Notes under the pieces: generated by a model
The model's input: only the letters and a program-made list of their open reading frames with translations
The model's database searches: none
What the model was told of the DNA's origin: nothing
Position numbers and translations under genes: made by a program
Part shown: positions 40,617 to 52,409 of the stretch, piece by piece
Numbering within the stretch: position 1 is the first letter of the stretch
Layout of the letters: every line of letters starts with the position of its first letter
Assembly (NCBI GenBank): GCA_021234535.1
Contig: CM037830.1
Coordinates: 4,438,170-4,502,169, forward strand
Length of the DNA: 64,000 nt
Source of the DNA: Stichopus chloronotus
Taxonomy: Eukaryota > Echinodermata > Holothuroidea > Aspidochirotida > Stichopodidae
Direction: 5' to 3'

Positions 40617-41120
40617 TCTGCATGACACAACATTCCTTTTAGCGAGTTTATTACAGGCGTCAGTATTTCAGAGAGCAAACATAGTTCAAACTCCAATGTT
40701 CTCACACCAAATTTATTAACTTTACCTTTCATCTGCTATTTAGGACAATGAATTTGATATACATAAGACTAAATTGAGAATGGGAGGAGCATACACTGAC
40801 ACAGAGGAGCAGTTGCAAGAAGCATGTGATTAGTTAATTGTGGGTGGCACTGAATTATGGATTATGCACTCTTATTGTTCAACGACTCATCATCATCAAT
40901 CACATGACCCTCAACCTTCAGCGTGGTCCCAACACAACCACAAGGTCACCAACTGGAAAAGTTACTGTTGAACTGAAAACATGTATGTCTGTCCGTCTCT
41001 CTGTACACTGTGTATGCCGGTGTCGTCAGTTTGTTTTGCCGTCATCTTGTAACTATCTACCAACTAATTTCATTCATCGTCAATTTTGATGTACTGTATC
41101 TTATCTGTGTGCACCAGTCA

Positions 41121-41149
41121 AATAAACTAATATATGGAACGTAAATAAA
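41121..41149 (+). promoter_or_regulatory. Polyadenylation signals downstream of the ballast-like gene
   Basis: Two AATAAA hexamers (41121-41126 and 41144-41149) lie about 505-530 nt past the stop codon on the plus strand. Confidence 0.5.
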
Positions 41150-41159
41150 CAAATCAACT

Positions 41160-43373
41160 TGATCCCTCTCTGGACCTCTCTCTCTCTAAACAGGGACTTT
41201 TCTGTATGGTAATGTTCATGATATCTGACCCCGCGGCAGTCCAAACACACTGAAATTACCCACAAATAAATGTATTTGACAATATCTCAATAACCCAATT
41301 TGAACTGATCTTTTAAAAGTACAACGTATGTTTATATCATGATTAGTAGCCTACGAAAAAAAAAAAACATTGTTTGGTTTAAGTCATGTTTACGCCAGCC
41401 AAGGAACATTAAAAATGAAAGAAGGTAATTTCAGTGTGTGACAGAAGTGCTGTGCTCACAAACTATCCCTGCTCACAAGGAAATGGCAACAAAAACCTGT
41501 GAGAGAGGACTGAGGAAGGCATGAAAAGTCTGATGTATATACTGTAAAAGAAAATTGAAAAAAAAAAAAATTAAAGCAAGAGTGAGTGTAACTTGTTCTG
41601 TTAGGCCTTGATTTATTTTCCATACAATATATGGAATGCTGTAGAGTCAGAGACTGATATAGATATTACTGAAAAGTAAAAGACTAAAATATTGTGAAGA
41701 AACAACAGGATTCAATCGTTTGTCGTTAAGAATACATTGAAAACAGTGTTGCATCGTACAAGTTGAAACATGGTTGAAGGCACTTTACTTTTCACACATA
41801 TATACAGTTACACTAATACAACAATTGCTAACATCCTGTGGCGCCATCCATATTGTAGGAAACTTGTTATACCAAGTTGGCACTTCATTGCTCTGGATTA
41901 GTGAGTATGACAGAAAGGTTGAAAGATTATTTTTTTCCTTTTGAAAAAAAAAATGACAACATTTTCACTCTACTCAGCAAACAAACACACATTTCACTAC
42001 TGGTAGCAGCACAACAATGAGCATGGGGAAGCTCCTGGGCCCAAAGGGCCCCCTCACCCTCTCATGGAGTCAGAGGATTTTTGTATGATCAATACAAAGG
42101 TCTTCGGTTAGAACATACTGTTTTCAGCTGACAAATATGGTATGTGCTAAAATGTCACAATAGGAATGACAGAAAAATATCAACATAGCATTAACAATTT
42201 TTGGCAACTTTTCACCATTAAATGAGGATGTCAGCCTCTGGATGTACTGCATGGTTCAAGTGATAAATGATATTTGTTTGATGAAATCAATGCTCAATTC
42301 AACTCCTTAAGCTATATGTGCAATCCAAATCTTTTTATATGATTTTTTTTTCAGAAAACATAACCAATGAATCCCTCTATGTCAAGTTGCCATGTCTCTT
42401 CCCAATACAGTAAACAAGCTAGTCGATCTTGAGAAGAAGGAACTGAGGTATACATGATTCACAAGCTACAGCACTTCAGAAAATTGACATACAAGTAGCA
42501 GAATTGTCCATGTAAAAAGTAGCTCTCTCTGTCCAGTTTTGGGGCAGTAGCGGAAAAGGGACACACTTTTAATTGGCGGCATGCGGTCCTAACACAGTCC
42601 ATCCCCATATAGCATACTTTACACTGACAAAAGTGCAGAACATAATGCTTCTTATTGAATGTGACTGGCTTTAACATGTAAAAAAAAATGAAGCACAAAG
42701 TGTCAAAGTCACATAAACATTAGCATTTCTTACACAGTAATAATATTGTGAAGTGATAAACTGTACTGTTTTACACATAAGATGAAGAATATTTCAAACA
42801 TAGGCAGGTGCAGCAAATGGCCGGACGTGAATAAGTCAAGCATGACAACATTAATTAGACATGATAAGCAACTGTTTCCATAATGGGTTTACAATATCTG
42901 TAACTGCATTTTTATGTATCTAACTACATTGCAAACTGCATGGTGCCCAATCATCAGAAGTGCTACAGAAGTATGGATATGCAAAATCTCTTGAATATTA
43001 CATTTAAACAAATACACCTAGTCAATGGACCATATGCTAACAATAGAATAGATACATGTTAATCCACTTTTACCTGAACCACAACAGCCCATTATGACCG
43101 AAGAAATGACAAAAAAAGCTAAGAAGACCTGTAAGTGAAGTAACTTGCCGTTAATAGGCTTGCATGTAATTTTCTCTATTGTGTATAAATAGACTTCCAC
43201 TCTTCAAATAAGCAATTCTTCTTGCATAGCCTTGAGACTACACTTAAATAATAAGTCTTTATGTTATTATATTCAATGAACAGTTCAATATAGCCTGCTT
43301 GCCTTCATCAGGGATTACAAAAAAAGAGTACAAAACACTAACACAGTCCATTTATCGACTGGAATCAAATATC
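41160..43373. other. Region between the two convergent element genes
   Basis: No coding exon was found. It should contain the 3' untranslated region of the transposase gene. A minus-strand AATAAA is present near 41611, but its use is uncertain. Confidence 0.5.
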
Positions 43374-46300
43374 TCAGCTGTCATCATGATGTTCCTCAGA
43401 TTTCTTTGAAAATCTGGACTTCAGCTTTTGGATCATAGTGGCCTTATCCGGTCTACTTACCCTTGCAATATTAGATGGCCTTGGTTGATTTTCAACGCTT
43501 TCAAGCGTTATACTGCCTTCCACCGCTTTAACAGTAGAAACCATCATGTTTTGTACATATGAAAAGGATTTCTGCTCATAAACCTTTTTCACAACCCACC
43601 CTCCCCTACCCTTAGAATACACCAAGTTAAATCTATGATCCCCCACTGGTCCTGACTTTCTTGAAGCTTTCTTCACAACTGCCTGGGATCTGTTCACGTT
43701 GTTGTTGTGATCCAAAACTGCAAGATGCATTCGAGCCTGCATATGTGGATATGTAAATTCCAGACGCTTTGGGCAATATTTTAAGAGAACGCTGTGAAAA
43801 ACTTCAAGGGCACCAGTGTGACATGCATGGACAAGTTGCTCCAGGTCACGAAGGTCTGTTGTGTCGAGGACAACATCTTGCAAGGCCTCATGTGCAGGAG
43901 ATCCTGGTTTGAGCCAGAGCTTCAATCTCTTCTCTTCATCTGACAATGGTGGATGACTGCATGCATGGAAAACCTCACAGTCACTCCATGAGTGCACATT
44001 TACAATGTGCTTGAGAATGGAGGTCCACATCTCCCGTAGCATTTTTGCATCTCCTCCACAATTCTGACAGCACCACCACAGATGGTTGGATATGGCCTGG
44101 ATCCATCTTGCCAGCTCTTCGGTATCCTTCGTCTTTGCTTTGGCTAGTAATTTCTTCTTGATGCTTTTGGCAAAGTGCCATACATCAAAGTTGTGCCTGA
44201 TGTCGCTATACTCTTCCCTCATCATCTTCCTAATGCCCATATGACGATCTGTAGCGACAAGGTCAACTGTGATCCCATTACCCCTAATCCTGTCCAGACA
44301 TCTCTTGAAGCCCACCTTTTCCATTGCCACCGAACTTGTTGCATCAGTGACTTGGACCAGTTCTGTGTCAACGATTTCCTCCGTAGCCGGGTTCATGAAT
44401 GTATAGGAACAGTACTTGGCACTGTATCCTGGAGAATCATTCCTCCCATCACCACTGAGCCAAACAGATGTCCCTTGAAGTCTGCTGGCCAAATTCCGTT
44501 GACTTACAAGGTAGGTATGATTGACAACAGGTATCAGTGTCTTCTGTAAAATCTTGTAAAATGTAGACTTACTGATGAACTTTGCACCGATGAAATTAAA
44601 GCACTGCTCCATTTGGGAAAAAGAGGAGCCACTGAATAACACACCTGCAGCCAAAAATATATTTCCAGCTGGTGTATTCTTAATAAGCAGTTGAGAGTAC
44701 CACTTTGTGATATCATGTCCATGTAAACATGATATCTGCACAATAGCCATTGAACCCTTAAAACTTCTATGACTTTGCATAGCAGGTAATTGACAGATTT
44801 CACACTTAATTTGTTTGATAAGTTCTTTAAGGCTTGACTCAAACACAACAAACTTTTTCTCCTTTACAACCTTCTCTTGAAACACTTCTGAATCACTGCT
44901 GCTGTCATCATCCTCCTCATCTTCAGAGTCGTCTACTTCTGATGGTGTAAACAAGGACACATCAGATGGTGAGCTGCTGCTCATGGGCTCTGATTCCCTG
45001 CCTGACAACTGAAAGTATTTAAAGAAACACACATGATATAGGCATGGATAAAGGTATGGAACTGACACTAAACAATAAGAGAAGAATATGAACATAAAGA
45101 CAGTTTGAGCAAATCTCACTGAAAATATGTCATGCTGCACTTTATTACAATTTGGCTGCAAAGTAGACAGCATCTTTTCCACAAGACTCCATTATTTGGC
45201 ACAAAAGATATGGATATCTATGCTCTAGCAGCACACAAAGTATGTGCCTTGTACCAGGTCCATAAGTCCAAAACATTTAGACGTTACACTTTGAAACATA
45301 GGATACCCTAAACAATCTTCATTTTCGTAAAATGTAAGTCTGATCCAAGCATATGTTATCTGGTTGGATTTCATAAGGTGAAATCCTGTTCCAGCCAAAT
45401 CATAAAGTTAAGATCTGGTGCATCCCTATACACAACATAGACTACTTACACTAGGCGATGATGAAACAGCCGGTGATGTAAAGGTGGAACTCTGAGGCAA
45501 CAGATCAACCAACATAGTATTCGATGGGAGAGACGACTTGAAAACTGCAGGTAGATCAAGCTTTGCAGCACGTTGAACCTAAAACCCGACAGAAAAAAAG
45601 TATTACACTGGAATGCTGTGTATTTCTCCAGGTTGCTAACAGGTATAGCTGTAAAACACAGCTGGGTTTTACAGTACAGCATCAAATGCTGAGGTCAATA
45701 CAAAAAAAAATCACAACATCCTTTACCTGACACAACAAACAAAAACAATGTCGAGACCTGTAAGTATGTGAGTGATTGTTGCACTATGCAGTTATACTGT
45801 CCATTAGTAACATCAGAGTTTCGGTTTTAATTATAAATCTGTACAATACCTGTACGGGGGAAACACAAAGAAATTCCATGCTACCTCTCATCATTTCTTT
45901 ATCCTTTCAAATATGACAACAAGGACCAAGCAAAATAAGGTGACGAGGATCATAAATTCTGTTACTATTAGTGAGAATACACTTTGATATTACAGGTTAC
46001 AAAGGAACAATGTCACTCATTTTCTGATTTTTTTTTCAGGATACCACACAATGTATCTGAATTTCAAAACTATCCTCAGCCTTGGAATATTTTGTCAAAT
46101 TTTGACTTTTTCTCTTTTTCCATAACTACTGAAACCCTGCTAAATGTTTCTTGTATGCACTTACTTTTGGTGGTGACCTACAGGGAGTATCAGTTCTGCA
46201 TGTACCAAGGTCTTCTCCAATGTTTACAGGAGTCTGTTGAAAAATAAGTAATATACTTGGTATTTAGAAAAGTTTGTTCAGTCTTAAACCCATTCAAATG

Positions 46301-49300
46301 CAAGGATAACATAACAGACCATCATCAAGAAAACAACTTTTCTCAACTTATATCTTTTTGATGTACCAAAGAACCACTATTGTCCTTTAAGGTGACAAAG
46401 GGCTCGTTATCTACTAAAAACAGTTCTCCACAAATGACAAATAAAAGAAGGGGAAAAAATCATTGTCCGCAATGACATGCAGATTCAAAGTGTGAAGTTT
46501 AGCAGCAAAAGAATACCAACATGAAAAGTCATAAGCAAATGCCAGTCCATTCAATCAGTGCAACACTTGCATCCACTGAATAACGGATTAATCCTGACAC
46601 ATAATATGTAAATAGAGTATATGTTAACAAGTTAAGCATCACACTTTCAAATTCAGATTCTCATGAGATCAATAATTAATACAACTGTGAAGGACTCACC
46701 ACTACCTCTGGTGACATGATTGACGAACTTCCAGTTCTAACTACGGGGTGTGGTGGTGTGAAGACATGTCTTTGATCTCCCTCCTTTTGCAGATGAGCAG
46801 GCATAGTCTATTAAAGAAGCAATGATAAGGAAAATAGAACTAACCTGTGCTTTTTGCAAGAGACATTCTACACAGATTTGAATCTATTAGACATACTGAA
46901 ATTTCTCTCTTTTATCAAAAACATTTTCTTAAATTATATTATCAATTGAATGCAATTGTACTTCTTCAATTTATGAAGCTTAATAATAAATTTCAATATT
47001 TTTTGTTTTGTGACCTCTGCTACAATTTTTATACAGGCAATTACTACCAGGAAGGAATTGTTCAACAGTGATTTTCAAATCAGTTGTGCAAAGACAATAC
47101 AGAGATTGCACACATATGGAGAATTTTTTTCATGACTTTCCTACATTGTCATTATCCAGCCATCAGCACTCCTAAAAAAATCATAATTTATTTCTACCTT
47201 TAGGCAATACCTTTTTACAGTAAGTAAAAGACAGTTGTTTACCAAACAATTTTCTAGGACAGGCGATGAAAAGAACAAATTCAAAGCATTGAAAATAGAC
47301 CAATGAAATTTCATGATTTCCAGGACGAGAACCAACTCTGATAATGTGATAACTTCAACTTACTGGAATGAATCCAATGTAGTCATGTTCAGGACAGGCC
47401 GCCTTAGTGGAGTCCTGTACAGTCTGGCAACTACTTGAAGCTACACTGCATTCTGTCTGGCTCTCTGCATCCCTCACAAAACAAGTAGATTTTCTGAGAA
47501 CCTGTGAGAATTGCAAGAAATCATCTATATAGAAATTTGTATGTAATGTAAAATAAATGCAAATGTCAAATGACTTAAGATTCCTTTACAATATAAAAAA
47601 AAACAGGACAACATATACTAATTTTGAAGTTCCAACAATTCTCTTCTTTACATACTAAATTTGTACATGGTTATAAAGTATGACCTTTACTGACCTCATT
47701 TCACCAACATGAGATAGGTGATCCAATCTTCAAACGCTAATATGTCAACAGTTTTAAAATTTAACAACATTTGAGTTGCTGCAATATCGGTCTCAATAGA
47801 TAGCTTTTCATATGATAACCTCTGATAACCTCAAATGACCTTTGACCTACATGAAAATAAATAGGGATCACTGCATTAGACTTATTACAACGGACAACTA
47901 TTACACATGAAGTTTGAAGTTCAATTATAGATTTATCATGTATATCACGGATCAAAGTTTTTCAATCTATGACCCCATGAAATACATGATCTCCACACAA
48001 AAAAAAAAAATGACTGAGCTATCTACTCATCAAGAGAGACCAATGTTAAAAAGCAAGCAAAAGTGTCACATATCGGACACACACATGTACATAAACCATT
48101 GCATAGCATCACTCACTGCCCTTCACAAAGAGCAATGTTTTGGTCAACGAACAGCACCTGTGAATAACACGATGTCAGTTTCTTTTACGGATAAGCATTG
48201 ACATAGGAAAACAAGCTTGTTTGTTGCGACATTTTACTACAAGATGGCATACCTTTCTAACTGCTGTGCCCCCTCCATGGCGTTCAGCCACTGGTACTTC
48301 TATGGTAGCCTGAAAATACAGGGAAGGAAAGAATGTCATCTTCACAAAAACCCAACTTAGCACAGTTAAGGCGATGAATTGTAAATTTAACCGTTCATTG
48401 CCTGAATGGACATTTAGCACTTATGAAGGCTGACATGGCAAAATTATGTCCACTCCAGGCTGCTTGATGTACAGATTTAACTACGTGTACAGAAATCATA
48501 AATTTTGTTAATCACTTCCAAGGAATAATAGACCAGCCAAGAGATTCACTCTATGGAAATTGTATATTAGGCATACTCATCATACTGTACCCCTTCCAAT
48601 ACTAAGACTTGAAGTGTGGCAATGCAACTACTGGAAATGACTAGGTTTTTCCCCTTTATTTTGGTCACCAAACTTTACTTACAACTTCATAGGCACTGAC
48701 AGGTATCTCCCTCTCTGCAACTTCTGCAAAATCAGGTGGTGCAGACGACTTGGTCTTCAAACCTTTCTTTGGGCGTTTGACCAGAGATTGCAGCATCTAA
48801 CGAAAGTTAAATGAAGGTCACATACTTGAAATTAATGTTGCAGAGAGATATCATCACCGTACAGTACAACACATGTCACAGTCTTCTTTCAAAACTGCTT
48901 CTCACTGTTTGTTGGACACAGAAAAAACTACAGTCTTATGAATTGAATACTACTGTACTGCAGGTGTGAGGAAAAAAATATGAAGACTAATTTTCAAAAG
49001 CCAAAGTACAGTAAATGGTTTCAATTCATCTACATTTGGCAAATCATTCAACTGCAACCACACAATACCCTTTATGCTTCAAATTGTAACATTAACAATT
49101 TGGTATTGATGTGTAGTATGCACTTTGCTCAGATTCAAACTTGTGGTTATTTAAACAAAAAGTTTGATTAGAAACATCTTATGACTTCAAAAAGAGAACA
49201 AATATCCAACATCCTTTGAAGACATATATATGTAAACTGAATTAGCCCTAAATTGACCAAACACAACATAGGCCCTAGTTACGACAGGTGAGCCAGAATT

Positions 49301-50745
49301 GGTTCAGAAACTCAAGGTGGGCCATAAAGTATCAGTTTGAAATAGCAAATTCCATTTATTTAAAAGGAACAAGATATGCTGACAAACTAATGAAGACTTT
49401 CATAGATCAAGAATGACTACACGACCAATGCCATGGATTTAACATAACATAACTTTAAGGGCAAAGGAGGGCAAAAACCCCATAAGATGCCCTGTAACCC
49501 AGACCCCCCCCCCTCAAAAAAACCCCTAACCAAACTAATATCCAAAAAAGCCCAGCATAATCTGTTCAGCCAGTAACAATAACACTTATCAATGTTACCT
49601 TTGAAGCTATTTACTAAAGTAGAATTTACAACCCGATCAGGCAGACTATTCCACTCATTGACAACTCTTTAAGAGAAGCTAAACTGTCTCACATCAAGTC
49701 TAGAAAAGCATTTCACCAGCTTCTTACAATGACCATGAACACGGGAATTAGGACAAACCTTGAAGTAATCACAATTAGACAGAGAATTCCTACCAGATAG
49801 GAATTTAAAAACCTGCAACATATCCCTCTGATCCTTTTTAACTCAAGAGTTAGTAAGTCCCAGACATTTAAGCCTATCATGATAAGGGAGATGACGTACA
49901 TCAGGAATAAGCCAAGTGGCCCTCCTTTGTACCTGCTCTAAAAGAAAATTGTCCTTTTCATAATCGGGACTCCATGCATGCACAGCACAGTCAAGATGTG
50001 GCCTAACCAACTACTTAATACAGATTCAAAACAACATCTTTACTAATGTTCCTCTTGATCAATCCGAGCACCCTGTTTGCCCTGGCAGCAGCACCTGCCC
50101 ACTGTTTAGAAGGCTTCAGATCACTTCTTAATGTTATGATAACAGCAAGGTCTTTTCCTGAAGTCACATTACTCAAAATACTACCAGCCATGGTAGTATT
50201 GATAGTCAGATCTATTGTTACACTCTCAGCACGGCGTCACATTTGCACACATACTTGGCCTAACTTCATAGTCTTTACTGCAACGGCAATACGGTAGGAG
50301 AGTACGGCAACTAAGTTGCTTTGCTGCAGCTACGGTAGCCTACTGTAGGCCTAAGCTTAAAACTGTAGTCTGTACTCACTTGTCTTTCTTTATCTTGCAG
50401 TCTTTTTACTGTATTTGGTCGGCCCTTCGGTTGTGCTCGAAAAGAGAATATAGTTGGTACAGAATCGGGCTTCAGCCTTTTCCTTTTCGGGGCAGTTCCC
50501 ATCAACTTTGCCATCATATCCTCCTCAAAGCAGTCACTGCTGAAGTGTTGTTCACAGACAACACGATCTTGGCTGTACACATACTGGCTAGGTATAAACT
50601 TGTCAGTACCGATAGCATGCAACCACTTGCTACATAAAGATGGGTCCTTCTTCGGATCAGGAATTGCGAAGCAAGAAATTCTCTCTCCATTCTCTTTTAA
50701 ATCGCCACGTTTATTGCTGCAGCCAAACGCTTGGCACTGTGGCAT
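43374..50745 (-). CDS. THAP-domain DDE transposase (Kolobok-type), intact, 8 exons
   Basis: Exons 5' to 3': 50380-50745, 48683-48796, 48253-48309, 47364-47501, 46700-46807, 46165-46233, 45450-45578 and 43374-45008. All have GT-AG borders, all lengths are multiples of three and every intron is phase 0, giving 871 residues with no stop. Residues 1-100 form a THAP zinc finger: C4, C9, W41, C64-x2-H67 and SVPTIF at 95-100 (the AVPTIF box). Exons 2-7 encode a poorly conserved linker. The last exon (residues 328-871) has an acidic Ser-rich stretch, a CEIC pair (396-399) and the transposase core: SGDGRNDSPG (D514), VATDRHMGI (D581), FDVWHFAKS, ISNHLWWC and LEVFHS (E729), the probable DDE triad. THAP plus this core is typical of Kolobok transposases, nuclear DNA-cutting enzymes that target TTAA. 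The start is the first ATG, directly before the THAP Cys. A domesticated host gene is the main alternative. Confidence 0.85.
49445..50240 (-). mobile_element. Decayed CR1-like LINE fragment (reverse transcriptase C-terminal part)
   Basis: On the minus strand, broken frames read SGKDLAVI, LKPSKQ, AAARANRVLGLIKRN, LVRPHLDCAVHAWSP, LLEQVQRRATWLIP, LPYHDRLKCLGL and RVVNEWNSLPDRVVNS. This is the classic C-terminal signature of CR1/L2-type reverse transcriptases. At least three in-frame stops interrupt it and the 5' end is missing. It lies wholly in the first intron of the THAP transposase gene, in the same orientation. Confidence 0.85.
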
Positions 50746-51048
50746 TGTTGAGTAGCGTAAGTTCGTACAGTACTAAACGTTAAGCCTAAGTAAGTTAGAT
50801 GATAGGTTAGATGAAAAGTCCAACACTAACAGTTGTGTTATCACTGCAAACAAGAATCTTCTGGTAGCCGATTACGAAAACCTCAAGAGCGTATTCATTC
50901 AGTTAAGTATTTCCAGCTTCTGTAATTGAGATTTCGACACCAGACTGACATAAATTAACTTAAGATTTATCATGCGGGGACCGTGTAAGCTGTCTCACGT
51001 TGAGCGCATGTGTGTAAACAACAACAAAGATCGACGCGATCGAGCAAA

Positions 51049-51244
51049 GCGGATTTGTCGGTGCTACGTCACAGCGGACTCACTTTCAGTGCAAGGCTCG
51101 TACATCCGGTTGCAGCGAATATTTACTAAAATAATTCATTTTTCGGATTGTGTGGAACAATTTATAAAAATAAGAACCTCACATGGCAATAAAAAATATT
51201 TCCATATTTTTAAGGGTTATTAGAAGTGCTTGTAGCCAATTCCT
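51049..51244 (-). repeat. Right terminal inverted repeat with conserved inner block
   Basis: Read on the minus strand it starts TTAA|AGGAATTGGC, contains CCCTTAAAAATATGG and TACGAGCCT, and reaches the 21-nt block (51053-51073) identical to that of the left end. The transposase ATG follows 328 nt after the block starts. Confidence 0.6.
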
Positions 51245-51248
51245 TTAA
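51245..51248. other. Right TTAA target-site duplication
   Basis: TTAA is directly outside the right terminal AGGAATT (minus-strand reading) and pairs with 38340-38343. Confidence 0.65.
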
Positions 51249-51249
51249 C

Positions 51250-51990
51250 GAGCAATCTGAATCACTGATGAAATATAAAGCTCGGCGTACTTTGGGAGAA
51301 TTGGTACGCAAAGCTAGATTTGCCAGTCTGTGGATTGCCTATACTTATTACACTTTGTCAGCAGCTAGAAGAATGACACTCTAAAGGAATACTATTCCAA
51401 GATTATTCAGAAGTAATCTACAGGAATAATGTGTTGTTGGCATTTATGTCTCTGGGTTTCTTGGCAGGCTGGAGCTCGGCATACTGTGTTTGCGGATACT
51501 TGGCAAGTCCGGCTAACCATTACTAAATAAATCAAGATCTTTAGACATTCCTTTTGCTATGATGAAGGAGACAGAAGTGGGGAAATACTAATATCTTCAG
51601 AACGCCGTTTTATCACATTGTCATTTCGGATGAGACCTACTCAGGTATGATCTAAAAGTGAACAATTCACCAAGCAATATTAAAAAGAAAAAGAAGCTCG
51701 TTTCTTGAGAAATAGGACCTCCCGAAGATGGAGGCCCCTATTTAATTCAATCCTACTTATGACACGTAGAAACATTTGCATCTGGTCGTACCAAACATTT
51801 TTCAAAGGGGACAGAGATCAGGCAGCTGCAGTTCCATCATATCAGATGTCATATGCAGGCTAAGACCAACTTGACACCTTCTCCTTAATGTTATTCTCAC
51901 ATCCATGATCACAACAGCCCCCGTGTGACCTTGAAACGTTTTCGGGAATTTGTCGTAACTTTGCCACCTATAGGAAAAAAGTCTGCTCTG
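51250..51990. other. No recognisable feature
   Basis: No coding exon or clear repeat was seen to the right of the transposon in this stretch. Confidence 0.4.
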
Positions 51991-51999
51991 TTTGAAGTT

Positions 52000-52405
52000 A
52001 TCTGAAATGCATTTAAAAATATCTGTGAAATTATTAAAGATATACTTTTAATTCTTTTAAAGGTATCATGAATATATGTGAGTTACCGATAAAATATCTC
52101 TAACATAATTTACGACATCTTTTAAAATACGTCAGATAACCGTAAATCCCTTCAAGATATCTGAGATTCATTAGTAAGATATCTTTAATTCTGATTGAGG
52201 ATATATATAAATAGCCCTATAAGATGCCTGTAATGCAATTTCTGTTCAAATATAACGTCAATTCGAATTAAAGATATCTCAAACTACAATTAAACATATA
52301 TCCTTCAATTTTATTTTAAGATACTTTTACCTTTATTTTAAGATATCTTCCTGTGATATTTAGAGATATCTTTAAAGCGACTTTAAGGTATCTTTAATTG
52401 CATGT
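52000..52405. repeat. AGATATCT-rich palindromic repeat tract
   Basis: The self-complementary core AGATATCT, with near variants (AAAGATATACTTT, AATATCT, AAGGTATCTTTAA), recurs roughly every 15-50 nt, usually flanked by TTAA or TTTAAT. There is no coding potential. Confidence 0.75.
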
Positions 52406-52409
52406 GTAC

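Larger units (their letters stand above)
38344..51244. mobile_element. Candidate 12.9-kb Kolobok-type DNA transposon with two genes
   Basis: Both ends begin AGGAATT next to TTAA, the target site used by Kolobok (and piggyBac) elements. A 21-nt identical block lies in inverted orientation 172 nt (38516-38536) and 171 nt (51053-51073) inside the two ends. Between them are a THAP + DDE transposase gene on the minus strand and a ballast-domain-like gene on the plus strand, convergent, with start codons 479 and 499 nt from their respective ends. The two terminal 190 nt are otherwise strongly diverged, so the element may be old, or its outer ends may be mis-set. The transposase class, the TTAA sites and the symmetric blocks together support one element. 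Confidence 0.7.
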
